Source: Meridianimarinicoccus zhengii (GTDB taxonomy: Bacteria > Pseudomonadota > Alphaproteobacteria > Rhodobacterales > Rhodobacteraceae). From it: a DNA stretch of 64,000 bases. The stretch is taken from contig NZ_QDFI01000004.1 in NCBI RefSeq assembly GCF_003254465.1, forward strand, positions 48,053-112,052. Reading direction: 5' to 3'. How positions within the stretch are numbered: position 1 is the stretch's first letter; the number at the start of each line of letters is the position of its first letter. Shown here piece by piece: positions 35,179 through 45,025 of this stretch. A program made the position numbers and the translations under genes. The notes beneath the pieces are model-generated. The model saw only the letters and a list, made by a program, of their open reading frames with translations. It was not told the origin of the DNA and made no database searches.

Positions 35179-36435
35179 TCAGCCGGCGCAGCGCGCGCCG
35201 GTTTCGGCAGCCTCGGGCCGGGACTGATCCGGCCGGGTGGCATCCGCGATCACGGCGGTCGCGGCGTCCAGCCCGCCACTGCGATGCGGTATCCCCAACG
35301 CCGCCATCCCCGCCTGCACCGACGCCAACGCGCCCAGCACCATGTGCGGATTCAGATGGCCCATATGGGCGATGCGGAAGAACCCGTGCCAGTCGGGACT
35401 GCCGAGCGGGGCCATGCCCAGCCCGATCCCGAGCGTCACCCCGGCCTCGTCGGCCATCCAGTCGCGCAGGCGCGTGCCATCGGGCGCGGTGCAACGCAGC
35501 GCCGTGACCGCGTGCGACCGGCACGCCGGATCGGCGATGTTCAACGACACGCCGCCCGGTGCCTCCCATGCCGCGAAGGCCGCCCAGACTGCGCGGGCCA
35601 GCACCGCGTGGCGGGCAATTGCCGCATCGATCCCCTCTTCATGCACCAGCATGGTCAGCGCCTCGCGCAGCGCGAACAGGTGGTGGGTCGGCGCGGTGCC
35701 GTAGAAATACTGGTAGAACACCGCCGGGTCGGCCCGCGCGGTCCAGTCCCAATAGGCGGTGACGCAATCCGCGCACACCCGCGCCGCCGCAGCCTTCGGC
35801 CCGAAGAACACGAACCCGAGCCCCGGCGGCGTCATCAGCCCCTTCTGGCTGGCGGCGACCATCACGTCCACGCCCCAGTCGTCCATCCGGAACTCGTCGC
35901 AGGCAAGGCAGGCGATGCAATCGACCATGAAGAGCGCCGGATGCCCCGCTGCATCGAGCGCTGCGCGCAGGGCAGCTACATCGTTGCGCACGCTCGTGGC
36001 CGTGTCCACCTGGACGCACAGCACCGCGCGGATTTCGTGGCGCGCATCGGCGCGCAAACGGTCCGCAACCTGCGCCGGGTCCACGGGCGCGCGGTGGCCG
36101 AACTCCATCACCTCCAAATCCGCGCCAAGCTGCCGCGCGACGGCGGCCCAGCCAAGCGCGAAATGGCCGGTGGACAGCACCAGCACCTTGTCGCCTCGGG
36201 ACAGGGTGTTGGCCAGCGCGGCCTCCCACACACCGTGGCCGTTGGCGATGTAGATGGCGACATCGCCCGCGGTCCGCGCCACGGCCTTCAGATCCGGGAT
36301 CAGCGAAGCCACCATGTCGGGCAATGCGCCCTCGTAGATGTTGGGTGCGGCGCGGTGCATGGCCTGCAACACACGATCGGGCATCACCGACGGGCCGGGA
36401 ATGGCGAGATAGGGGCGACCCTGGGACAGCGACAT
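35179..36435 (-). CDS. Class V aminotransferase (alanine-glyoxylate / serine-glyoxylate type)
   Basis: This is a 418-residue PLP enzyme with the features of the alanine/serine-glyoxylate aminotransferases: IPGPSVMPDRVLQAM at the start, YIANGHGVWEAA, VDCIACLACDEFRMDDW and the PLP lysine K198 in AASQKGLMTPPGLGF. Such enzymes transfer amino groups to glyoxylate or pyruvate in the serine cycle or photorespiratory-type salvage. That fits glycolate/glyoxylate use, since glcDEF is in the same window, but they are 14 kb apart. The ATG at 36435 best matches the family; in-frame ATG at 36444 is also possible. It is convergent with the HisC-like gene, with 5 bp between the stops. Confidence 0.88.
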   Translation of the reverse strand: MSLSQGRPYLAIPGPSVMPDRVLQAMHRAAPNIYEGALPDMVASLIPDLKAVARTAGDVAIYIANGHGVWEAALANTLSRGDKVLVLSTGHFALGWAAVARQLGADLEVMEFGHRAPVDPAQVADRLRADARHEIRAVLCVQVDTATSVRNDVAALRAALDAAGHPALFMVDCIACLACDEFRMDDWGVDVMVAASQKGLMTPPGLGFVFFGPKAAAARVCADCVTAYWDWTARADPAVFYQYFYGTAPTHHLFALREALTMLVHEEGIDAAIARHAVLARAVWAAFAAWEAPGGVSLNIADPACRSHAVTALRCTAPDGTRLRDWMADEAGVTLGIGLGMAPLGSPDWHGFFRIAHMGHLNPHMVLGALASVQAGMAALGIPHRSGGLDAATAVIADATRPDQSRPEAAETGARCAG

Positions 36436-36588
36436 CGGCAGCATCCATGCAAGAGGCGACAACCGAGCCGAGTTAGATCAGCAACGGCGCGCGGTCAACG
36501 TGGCAGCGCGGGCGCGGGCGCGATTGCGTAAGGGTGCCGACGCGGCTACATGCTGCGGACCTGAAACCCGCTGCCCGGTGCCGCTGTC

Positions 36589-37263
36589 TTGTCGCTCAAG
36601 TCCCGATTCCGAACGATAGAACACGCCTTGCGCGACCGCTACGGCCGGAGCATCGCCACGCCGCGCGCGCGGCGCCGGGCGTGGTGGCATTTCCAGCTTC
36701 TGGACCATGCTTTCCTGCGGATCGTGTGGTGGAACCTGTTCGAGATCGCACCCGGCGTCTGGCGGTCGAACCAGCCCTCCCCCCGGCGGCTGAAGCGTTA
36801 CCAGCGCATGGGGATCCGCAGCGTCATCAACCTGCGCGGTGCGGTACAGCAAAGCCCCTTCCTGTTCGAGCAGGAGGCCTGTGCGAAGCTCGGGCTGACC
36901 CTGCACAACATCACGCTGAGCGCGCGCAAGCTGGTCCCGCGGGACAACATCCTCGAACTGATCGCGCTGATGCGCAGTGTGGAACGCCCCTTCGTGCTCC
37001 ATTGCAAGTCCGGTGCGGACCGCGCGGGCTTTGCCGCGGCGATCTATCTGGCGGTGATCGAAGGCCGCCCGGTGGCCGAGGCGCGGCGGCAGTTGCACTG
37101 GAAATACATGCATCTGGCATCGACCGATACGGGCGTGCTCGACCACGTCTTCGACGTCTACGAGGCCGAGATGGCACAAGAACCGATGTCGCTGGAGCAC
37201 TGGTTCGCAACCCGATATGACCACGACGCCCTGACGGCAAGCTGGGACGCGCGCCGCGGCTGA
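36589..37263 (+). CDS. Tyrosine-phosphatase-like (dual-specificity fold) protein
   Basis: This is a 224-residue protein with the P-loop of cysteine phosphatases, HCKSGADRAG (nucleophile C139, R145), preceded by APGVWRSNQPSPRRLKRYQRMGI, the start of the fold as in bacterial Siw14/DSP-like enzymes (the motif spans about 54-76). Members act on phosphotyrosine, phosphoinositides or inositol pyrophosphates. Start choice is uncertain. The frame opens after a stop at 36562, no ATG precedes the conserved region, and a TTG at 36589 is the most likely initiator. Neighbours are unrelated. Confidence 0.82.
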   Translation: MSLKSRFRTIEHALRDRYGRSIATPRARRRAWWHFQLLDHAFLRIVWWNLFEIAPGVWRSNQPSPRRLKRYQRMGIRSVINLRGAVQQSPFLFEQEACAKLGLTLHNITLSARKLVPRDNILELIALMRSVERPFVLHCKSGADRAGFAAAIYLAVIEGRPVAEARRQLHWKYMHLASTDTGVLDHVFDVYEAEMAQEPMSLEHWFATRYDHDALTASWDARRG

Positions 37264-37315
37264 CCCTTTCGCCGCGCGGGCAATCGCTTATATCGGTCCG
37301 GAAAGGAGCCTTCCC

Positions 37316-38092
37316 ATGACCGATCCCGTCCTGCCCCCCCGCCACGTGCTGCGCATCACCGGTGCGGACCGGGCGAAGTTCCTGCAGGGGCTGGTGACCA
37401 GCGATGTGGACCGGCTTTCGGCGGGTGCGGTCTGGACGGCGATGCTGACGCCGCAGGGCAAGTACCTGGCGGATTTCTTCCTCGTGGATGCGGATGACGC
37501 AATCCTGCTGGACGTGGCCAAACCGCTGGCCGCCGGACTGGCGAAGCGGCTGTCGATGTACAAGCTGCGCGCTGACGTGCGGATCGCGGATGCGGGTCTG
37601 ACGGTGACCCAGGGTCTGGGAGAGATGCCCGCCGGGGCCGTGGCCGATCCGCGTCATCCCGCGCTTGGCTGGCGGGCCTATGGCGACGGACCAGCGGGCG
37701 GGATCGATCCGGCCGAATGGAACGCGCTGCGGGTGGACCACGTGGTGCCCGAAACCGGCGTGGAACTTGTCCCCGACCGGACCTTCATCCTCGAGGCCGG
37801 GTTCGACCGGCTCCACGGCGTCGATTTCCGCAAGGGATGCTATGTCGGTCAGGAGGTCACGGCGCGGATGCGCCACAAGACCGAACTGCGCAAGGGCCTG
37901 GTGCGGGTCGCGGTGACGGGCGGCGCGCCCGTGGGCACGCCGGTGGCGGACGACGCCGGACGCACCATCGGCACGCTCTTTACGCAGGCCGGTGGCTTCG
38001 GGCTGGCGCATTTGCGGTTCGACCGCGCCGCTGGCCCGATGTCCGCCGGATCGGCCACGCTGCGGCTGGCGGAGCCTGCAACCCAAGGCTGA
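37316..38092 (+). CDS. ygfZ: Folate-binding protein YgfZ (iron-sulfur repair/assembly factor)
   Basis: This 258-residue protein belongs to the GcvT-like YgfZ/IBA57 family that supports maturation of [4Fe-4S] enzymes using tetrahydrofolate. The family signature K-G-C-Y-x-G-Q-E is intact at 173-180, with cysteine C175 essential in homologues. The N-terminal folate-binding half shows RITGADRAKFLQGLVTSDV. AAGGAG lies 8 bases before the ATG at 37316. It precedes the ABC operon but is separated by about 200 bp. Confidence 0.93.
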   Translation: MTDPVLPPRHVLRITGADRAKFLQGLVTSDVDRLSAGAVWTAMLTPQGKYLADFFLVDADDAILLDVAKPLAAGLAKRLSMYKLRADVRIADAGLTVTQGLGEMPAGAVADPRHPALGWRAYGDGPAGGIDPAEWNALRVDHVVPETGVELVPDRTFILEAGFDRLHGVDFRKGCYVGQEVTARMRHKTELRKGLVRVAVTGGAPVGTPVADDAGRTIGTLFTQAGGFGLAHLRFDRAAGPMSAGSATLRLAEPATQG

Positions 38093-38264
38093 AAACACAA
38101 TGGACCCGCGTCGCGATTCGCATGCATCGGCGTTTCGTTTCGTGCGCAAACACCGCGCCGCGTGCACGGATTTTCCGTGGCGACGGCGTATTTTTGGCGC
38201 GGATGTCGCATTTTGGCGAATTATGCCGCTAAGCGGTTGCGATTTTGCCACGCACGGGTTTTCA

Positions 38265-38288
38265 TGTGTGTAACAAAATAGACACACA
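38265..38288 (+). promoter_or_regulatory. Inverted repeat in the leader of the polyamine-type ABC operon
   Basis: TGTGTGT (38265-38271) and ACACACA (38282-38288) are perfectly complementary with a 10-base AT-rich centre, directly before the AGGGAG Shine-Dalgarno of the first gene. It may be an operator or a leader hairpin. The whole 207-bp gap is AT-richer than its surroundings and probably holds the operon promoter, which I could not place with confidence. Confidence 0.4.
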
Positions 38289-38299
38289 GGGAGCCTTGC

Positions 38300-39400
38300 G
38301 TGCCGCAGGACCAGAGCAACGCCGCGTTCGTCGAATTCGAACGCGTGCAGAAAAGCTACGACGGTGAAAGCCTCGTCGTGAAGGACCTGAACCTGTCGAT
38401 GCCGAAGGGCGAGTTTCTCACGATGCTCGGGCCGTCGGGTTCGGGAAAGACGACTTGCCTGATGATGCTGGCCGGATTCGAAACCGCCACCACGGGCGAG
38501 ATACGGCTGGACGGGCAGCCCATCAACAACATTCCGCCGCACAAGCGCGGCATCGGGATGGTATTCCAGAACTACGCGCTGTTCCCGCACATGACCGTGG
38601 CCGAAAACCTGTCCTTTCCGCTGGAAGTGCGCAAGATGGGCAAGTCCGACCGCGAAGCGAAGATCAAGCGCGCGCTCGACATGGTGCAGATGGGCGATTT
38701 CGGCGGTCGCCGCCCCGCGCAATTGTCGGGCGGACAGCAGCAGCGCATCGCGCTGGCCCGCGCGCTGGTGTTCGAACCCGAACTTGTGCTGATGGACGAA
38801 CCGCTCGGCGCGCTCGACAAGCAGTTGCGCGAAACATTGCAGTTCGAAATCACGCGGCTGGCCCATGACCTCGGCATCACCGTGGTCTACGTGACTCACG
38901 ACCAGACCGAAGCGCTGACCATGTCGGACCGGGTGGCGGTGTTCGATGACGGGCGCATCCAGCAACTCGCAGCACCCGACGAGCTGTATGAAAGCCCTCA
39001 GAACAGCTTCGTCGCGCAGTTCATCGGCGAGAACAACACGCTGGCCGGAACGGTCAAGGAAATCCGCAACGGGCTTGCCACCGTGGAACTGGACGGCGGC
39101 GAGATCATCGACTGCAAGCCGGTCAACGTGTCGGAGGTCGGCGAGCGCACGCTGGTGTCGATCCGCCCCGAGCGGGTCGAGACGAATCGCGAACGGCTCA
39201 GCCCCGATGCGCACACGCTCAAGGCCGAAGTACTGGAATTCATCTACATGGGCGATATCTTCAGGACACGGCTGAGGGTGGCGGGCCGCGACGACTTCAT
39301 CGTGAAGACCCGCAACGCGCCCGACCAGCCACGGCTGAAACCGGGCACCCAGATCGAAATCGGCTGGCTGCCCGAAGATTGCCGCGCGCTCGACGCCTGA
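38300..39400 (+). CDS. potA: ABC transporter ATP-binding protein, spermidine/putrescine type
   Basis: This is a 366-residue ATPase that powers the importer. Walker A GPSGSGKT is at 44-51, the signature LSGGQ at 142-146 and Walker B LVLMDEP at 162-168. The C-terminal ~110 residues form the TOBE/OB domain typical of PotA/MalK-like subunits (VSIRPERVE). The start is a GTG at 38300 after AGGGAG. It heads a four-gene operon potA-potD-potB-potC. Substrate is inferred from the family only; polyamines or related cations are likely. Confidence 0.92.
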   Translation: MPQDQSNAAFVEFERVQKSYDGESLVVKDLNLSMPKGEFLTMLGPSGSGKTTCLMMLAGFETATTGEIRLDGQPINNIPPHKRGIGMVFQNYALFPHMTVAENLSFPLEVRKMGKSDREAKIKRALDMVQMGDFGGRRPAQLSGGQQQRIALARALVFEPELVLMDEPLGALDKQLRETLQFEITRLAHDLGITVVYVTHDQTEALTMSDRVAVFDDGRIQQLAAPDELYESPQNSFVAQFIGENNTLAGTVKEIRNGLATVELDGGEIIDCKPVNVSEVGERTLVSIRPERVETNRERLSPDAHTLKAEVLEFIYMGDIFRTRLRVAGRDDFIVKTRNAPDQPRLKPGTQIEIGWLPEDCRALDA

Positions 39401-39525
39401 TCGTCTGCGCGGACTGCGCGATGCCGCCCGACACCATGGGCGCACGCGGATACCGGCGGGCCGGGCAAGACCCGTGGCCCCACCCGTCGCACTTAAAATC
39501 ACGGGAAAAGACAGGGGAAAACCAA

Positions 39526-40638
<1,113 letters not shown>

Positions 40639-40648
40639 CGACACGACC

Positions 40649-40674
40649 GGAAAGGGGCCATTAGGCCCCTTTCC
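40649..40674 (+). terminator. Hairpin within the ABC operon, after the binding-protein gene
   Basis: GGAAAGGGGCC (40649-40659) and GGCCCCTTTCC (40664-40674) form a perfect 11-bp stem with an ATTA loop, 10 bp after the binding-protein stop and 46 bp before the permease start. It is followed by TGCCTT. Such intra-operon stems cause partial termination or protect the upstream mRNA, giving more binding protein than permease. Confidence 0.75.
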
Positions 40675-40720
40675 TGCCTTGCGTCCGGCAGGACGCTGCG
40701 ACTGAACAGGCGGGGACAGC

Positions 40721-42436
40721 ATGGCCGACGCAATCGACACGAACACCGGGACGACACGGGCCGACCGGCGGGCCGAAGCGGCCGATACCGGCCCGGTTCT
40801 TGCCTCGGACGGAACACCACTGAAGGCCAGTCTGCGGCGGGCGCTCAGGGCACAGAAACTGCGGGCACTGATGCTGGTTGCGCCGCTCTTGGTATTCATC
40901 CTCGTAACGTTCGTGGCCCCCATCGCCGACATGCTGTTCCGGTCGGTCGAAAACCAGATCGTGTCGCAGACCCTGCCCCGCACGACCGCTGAATTGCAGG
41001 GGTGGGAGTCCGACAGCGGCGACCTGCCGTCCGAGGACACCTATCGCGCGCTTCTGACGGACCTGACGCTGGCCGTGGCGGCCAACACACATACCCGTCT
41101 GGGCAGCCGCCTGAACTATGAACAGTCGGGCATGTCGTCGATCTTCCGGCAGACCGGACGCAACATCGACGATGTCGCCGCGCCCTATCTGGACAACTTC
41201 GAAGCTTTGGACCCGCGCTGGGTCGAACCCGGCACGCTCGCTGCGCTGATGACGGACCCCGACTATTTCGCGGCAGCCCGCGCCTGGCGCGAGGAGAACC
41301 CCGTCGGTCCCTTCGGCGGCGGCGCGACTTATGACCAACCCATCCGGCTCAATCCCGGTATCGGCGAGCTGCTGCCAAGCGCCGCTGCGATCTTCCGTGA
41401 CTGGGCCGAATACGTTCGCGTGGAGAATAGCGCCGTTGTCGGCGACGAAGAGCCCTGGAGCCTGTTCTACCTGCGCCTTTACCAAGACCTTCTCAACGTG
41501 TCGGAAGCGGACCTGGGAGCCTATGACGGGCCACAATCCGACTTGCTTCTCGAAACGAAGCGGATGCTCGATCAATTCCAGCCCGTCTCCATCCGCGACC
41601 GTTTCATCGAGGTGGACGCCGGCTGGGGCAATCCGGACATCTGGGCCACGATCAAGGTCTACTCGCCCAGCTACACCTCGGGCTATTTCCTGAATGCCGT
41701 GGACATGCAGTTGAACGCCGAAGGCGTCAGCATGCAGCCCGAAGACGAACGGATCTACGGCATCCTGTTCAAGCGCACGATGTTCATGTCGCTCATGATC
41801 ACGGGAAGCTGCATCCTGCTCGGTTATCCCATCGCGTGGCTTCTGGCGAACCTGCCCATGCGGACCGCCAACCTGCTGATGATCCTCGTGCTGTTGCCGT
41901 TCTGGACATCGCTTCTGGTGCGTACCAGCGCGTGGAAGGTGATGCTGCAACAGCAGGGCGTCATCAACGACATTCTCGTATGGCTCGGGGTCGTGGGCGA
42001 CGAAAGCCGGCTCATCATGATCAACAACCAGTTCGGCACCATCGTGGCGATGACCCATATCCTGCTGCCGTTCATGATCCTGCCGCTCTATTCCGTGATG
42101 CAGACGATCCCGCCCAGCTACCTGCGTGCCGCGAAGTCGCTGGGGGCCACGCCCTTCACTGCCTTCTGGCGGGTCTATTTCCCGCAATCGGTGCCGGGGA
42201 TCGGCGCTGGCTCGATCCTCGTGTTCATTCTCGCCATCGGCTACTACATCACGCCGGAGATCGTCGGCGGCACCTCGGGGACGTTCATTTCCAACCGGAT
42301 CGCCTATCACATCTCCAGCTCGCTCAACTGGGGTCTGGCGGCGGCGCTCGGGTCGATCCTGCTGGGGGCAGTGCTGATTCTCTACTGGGCTTACGATCGC
42401 ATCGTGGGCATCGACAACGTGAAGCTCGGGGGCTGA
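40721..42436 (+). CDS. potB: ABC transporter permease, PotB-like, with large periplasmic insert
   Basis: This is a 571-residue inner-membrane permease, about twice the usual PotB length (~275). TM1 is at about 50-72. Residues 75-345 are a soluble region that should lie in the periplasm. The remaining helices follow, with the EAA coupling loop YLRAAKSLGATPFTAFWRVY at about 467-486. The insert has no motif I recognise, is acidic, and is rich in aromatic residues. An N-terminal ~45-residue cytosolic segment precedes TM1. The last 4 codons end 3 bp before the next permease gene. Confidence 0.9.
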   Translation: MADAIDTNTGTTRADRRAEAADTGPVLASDGTPLKASLRRALRAQKLRALMLVAPLLVFILVTFVAPIADMLFRSVENQIVSQTLPRTTAELQGWESDSGDLPSEDTYRALLTDLTLAVAANTHTRLGSRLNYEQSGMSSIFRQTGRNIDDVAAPYLDNFEALDPRWVEPGTLAALMTDPDYFAAARAWREENPVGPFGGGATYDQPIRLNPGIGELLPSAAAIFRDWAEYVRVENSAVVGDEEPWSLFYLRLYQDLLNVSEADLGAYDGPQSDLLLETKRMLDQFQPVSIRDRFIEVDAGWGNPDIWATIKVYSPSYTSGYFLNAVDMQLNAEGVSMQPEDERIYGILFKRTMFMSLMITGSCILLGYPIAWLLANLPMRTANLLMILVLLPFWTSLLVRTSAWKVMLQQQGVINDILVWLGVVGDESRLIMINNQFGTIVAMTHILLPFMILPLYSVMQTIPPSYLRAAKSLGATPFTAFWRVYFPQSVPGIGAGSILVFILAIGYYITPEIVGGTSGTFISNRIAYHISSSLNWGLAAALGSILLGAVLILYWAYDRIVGIDNVKLGG

Positions 42437-42439
42437 ACC

Positions 42440-43618
42440 ATGGCGACGCTGATCCAACTCAAACCGCAGCCCTTTTCCTTCACCGGGCCGGTCACCGCCG
42501 CCGCAGCCGCTTTCGCGGGGCTGTTCGTCGGCACGGCGCAGGGGTCGGGGCTGCTGGGTATCTTGCTGGGTGCGGCCCTCGGGGCCGCGCTGGCCTGGGG
42601 GCTGATGCAGGCACCGCTGCCGCGCCGCACGATGCGCTGGGGCATAGCCGCGTCCTCCGCCCTGGTCGGGCTGCTGGTCGGCGGCACGATGGGGCTGATC
42701 GTCGGGGCCGCGTTCGGCGCCTTCTTCGGCTGGTTCCCGCTGTGGATCGCGGATGGACGGTACCGGGCGGGCCTGCCGCCCTATCTGACACCGGGCGAGG
42801 TGCTGTGGCATTACGCCTTCCGCGTGATCTGCGGGCTGATCTTCTTCTTCCTGATCGCGCCCATCGTGGTGGTCATGCCGCTCAGCTTCAATGCCGAGAA
42901 CTTCTTCACCTTCACGCCCGCCATGCTGTCGCTCGACCCCGCGGGCTATTCGCTGAAGCATTACGAGGATTTCTTCGGCAACAGCGATTGGCAGGCGGCC
43001 TTGCGCAACTCGCTGACCATCGCGCCGGTGGCGACGCTGCTGGCGGTATCCTTCGGCACGCTCGCCGCCATCGGCCTGAGTTCGGAACACGTGCCCTTCC
43101 GGCAGGCGATCATGGCGATCCTGATCTCGCCGATGATCGTGCCGCTCATCATCTCGGCGGCGGGGATGTATTTTTTCTACAGCCGCATCGGTTTACAGGG
43201 GACCTATGTCGGGGTCGTGCTGGCCCATGCCGCGTTGGGCATCCCCTTCGTCATCATCACCGTCACGGCGACGCTCGTGGGATTCGACCGGTCCCTGACC
43301 CGCGCGGCGGCGAACATGGGGGCGAACCCGGTGACGACATTCTTCCGGGTGCAGATGCCGCTGATCCTGCCCGGCGTGATCTCGGGCGGGCTTTTCGCGT
43401 TCATCACGTCCTTCGACGAGGTTGTGGTGGTGCTGTTCGTGGGCTCCGCCAGCCAGAAGACCCTGCCGTGGCAGATGTTCATCGGCCTGCGCGAACAGAT
43501 CAGCCCGACGATCCTTGCGGTTGCGACGATTCTCGTGTGCCTGTCCATCGCGCTGCTGACGACGCTGGAACTGCTGCGGCGGCGGTCCGAGAAACTGCGG
43601 GGCATGTCACCGGGCTGA
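42440..43618 (+). CDS. potC: ABC transporter permease, PotC-like, with N-terminal membrane extension
   Basis: This is a 392-residue permease, longer than the usual ~265. The first ~120 residues carry extra glycine- and alanine-rich hydrophobic helices (about 15-33, 36-55, 66-82, 84-98). The normal PotC core starts near residue 125 (HYAFRVICGLIFFFLIAP). The coupling loop is LTRAAANMGANPVTTFFRVQ. It pairs with the PotB-like permease to form the channel. Both permeases depart from the standard size, suggesting a co-evolved subtype. Confidence 0.9.
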   Translation: MATLIQLKPQPFSFTGPVTAAAAAFAGLFVGTAQGSGLLGILLGAALGAALAWGLMQAPLPRRTMRWGIAASSALVGLLVGGTMGLIVGAAFGAFFGWFPLWIADGRYRAGLPPYLTPGEVLWHYAFRVICGLIFFFLIAPIVVVMPLSFNAENFFTFTPAMLSLDPAGYSLKHYEDFFGNSDWQAALRNSLTIAPVATLLAVSFGTLAAIGLSSEHVPFRQAIMAILISPMIVPLIISAAGMYFFYSRIGLQGTYVGVVLAHAALGIPFVIITVTATLVGFDRSLTRAAANMGANPVTTFFRVQMPLILPGVISGGLFAFITSFDEVVVVLFVGSASQKTLPWQMFIGLREQISPTILAVATILVCLSIALLTTLELLRRRSEKLRGMSPG

Positions 43619-43623
43619 CGCCG

Positions 43624-43640
43624 CGCGCCCCGAGGGCGCG
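43624..43640. terminator. Short hairpin between convergent potC and Dabb genes
   Basis: CGCGCCC (43624-43630) and GGGCGCG (43634-43640) form a 7-bp stem with a CGA loop in the 26-bp gap between convergent stops. No T-tract follows. Confidence 0.4.
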
Positions 43641-43644
43641 TCAC

Positions 43645-43959
43645 TCATCCTGCGATGTCGATATCCATCACGAGAATGCCGTTGCGTCCGTCCACCGCAT
43701 TCTCGGCGAGCCGGGCGCCAAGCGCGCGATGTGTTGCATCGGTCGCATAGGTCTCGAGATCCGCCCAGCCGTCGAAATCGATGACGAAGCCGTGCGTGTA
43801 ACCGCGTTCCATGCCTTCGGGACTTTCGGAACGCCCCCCGCTGAAGCCGCGCGCGCCCGGCAGGGCTGAAACCAGCGCAGCCAAGCCATCAAGGATCGCC
43901 GTGATCTCGGATTCCGCCGTCTGGGGCTTGAACTTGACCAGCACGATATGGCGAATCAT
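43645..43959 (-). CDS. Dabb (stress-responsive A/B barrel) domain protein
   Basis: This is a 104-residue dimeric alpha/beta-barrel protein. MIRHIVLVKFKP at the N-terminus and GFVIDFDGWADLETYATD with the later HRALG are typical of the Dabb family, whose bacterial members are mostly uncharacterised. The ATG at 43959 starts the match; the longer frame to 44115 overlaps the next gene and lacks homology. It is the last of three leftward genes (small membrane protein, DUF1523 protein, Dabb). Confidence 0.85.
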   Translation of the reverse strand: MIRHIVLVKFKPQTAESEITAILDGLAALVSALPGARGFSGGRSESPEGMERGYTHGFVIDFDGWADLETYATDATHRALGARLAENAVDGRNGILVMDIDIAG

Positions 43960-44005
43960 GCCGCGCCCTTTCGGTGGCGGAACGGGCGCAATGGGCGGGT
44001 GCACG

Positions 44006-44662
44006 TCACCCGAACGTTTCCGTCCACCATTCGCGGAACTTCTGCCGTGTCCCACGGAACCTTGCATGCGCGGCATCGGCGGCATCGTCCGCATTGTCGA
44101 ACCCTTCCGCAACACGCGCGACGACCGGATCGACCCGGTTGCGCCAGAAGCGCTTCAGCGCCATGCGAACGAATATCACCAGTGCCGCAAGCGCCGACAG
44201 GACCACGATGTTGAACCACGGGATCACCCGCATGTCCGGTCCTGTCGCGGGGCTTATCGCCAGCGCGTTGGGAAAGATCGAGAACAGGTTGCTCCGCCAG
44301 CCGTAGTAGCGCACGAGCATCCATTCCGGCGCCTCGCGCGACGACACGCTGTCGGCGGCCCGCGCCTGAAGATCGGCGGAATCGAACTTGTAATACGGCG
44401 GCCACCCCCAGCCCGTGTCCTCGTTGCGGAACACGATGGCGGTGCCGCTCTCGGTCACGCCGCTGATGAACTTCACGTCCCGGTTGCCGGTGCTGTCGCC
44501 CGGTTCGGACCCGCCCCAGAACAGCGATCCCGCAGGTACTTCCACGCGGCGCACCTCGGTCTCGACGATGCGCATGACGTTGTGCCGGGGCAGGGTGTAA
44601 TGCAGGAAGCCCGCCGCCAGCAGGGCCACAAGCGCGATGAAAGTCCATTTCACATAGGCCAT
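44006..44662 (-). CDS. DUF1523 family membrane protein
   Basis: This is a 218-residue protein with an N-terminal helix (about 4-24), a periplasmic domain (about 25-148; YTLPRHNVMRIVETEVRR, NEDTGWGWPPYYKFDS, RYYGWRSNLFSIFPNAL), a second helix (about 149-167) and a basic cytosolic tail. These blocks match what I recall as DUF1523, found in Rhodobacterales and without a known role. It follows the 87-residue membrane protein by 9 bp and is probably co-transcribed with it. Confidence 0.83.
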   Translation of the reverse strand: MAYVKWTFIALVALLAAGFLHYTLPRHNVMRIVETEVRRVEVPAGSLFWGGSEPGDSTGNRDVKFISGVTESGTAIVFRNEDTGWGWPPYYKFDSADLQARAADSVSSREAPEWMLVRYYGWRSNLFSIFPNALAISPATGPDMRVIPWFNIVVLSALAALVIFVRMALKRFWRNRVDPVVARVAEGFDNADDAADAAHARFRGTRQKFREWWTETFG

Positions 44663-44671
44663 GAGCGCCCT

Positions 44672-44935
44672 CTATATCCCGTTCGTGACAAGCACGTATC
44701 CGATGAGGCCGAAGATCGGTATCCCGAAAACGACCGCGGCCAGACGCCCGCGTATGCGCGCAGCATAGGCGCGAACGCCGGCCTGCACAAATGCCCGTCG
44801 CTCCGTCGGGGATGCCGCCGGGTTGAAATCCTCTTCCAGCCGATCGCGGCGGCGCGCGCAGAGCCACGCCAGCAGACTGGCGTAGATCACCGCGAGCGGG
44901 ATCAGCAGCAGAAGTATGAGGCGCACGAAGGCCAT
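44672..44935 (-). CDS. Small two-helix membrane protein, conserved hypothetical
   Basis: This 87-residue protein has a hydrophobic helix at about 4-25, a basic and acidic middle (CARRRDRLEEDFNPAASPTERR, a loop across about 27-47) and a second helix at about 66-84. I do not recognise a named family. The GGAG-containing sequence before the ATG and the 9-bp spacing to the DUF1523 gene support real translation in an operon. Confidence 0.75.
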   Translation of the reverse strand: MAFVRLILLLLIPLAVIYASLLAWLCARRRDRLEEDFNPAASPTERRAFVQAGVRAYAARIRGRLAAVVFGIPIFGLIGYVLVTNGI

Positions 44936-45025
44936 CGGGGTCTCCTTTCACCCACATCTAGGGGCTGCGGGGCGCGGGACAAAGCCCTGCTTGACGCACC
45001 GCGGTGGACGCAGCAGGCTCGCTCC

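Noticed and set aside
40661..43090. 809-codon open frame on the minus strand
   Set aside because: It is antisense to both permease genes, with biased composition and no motifs.
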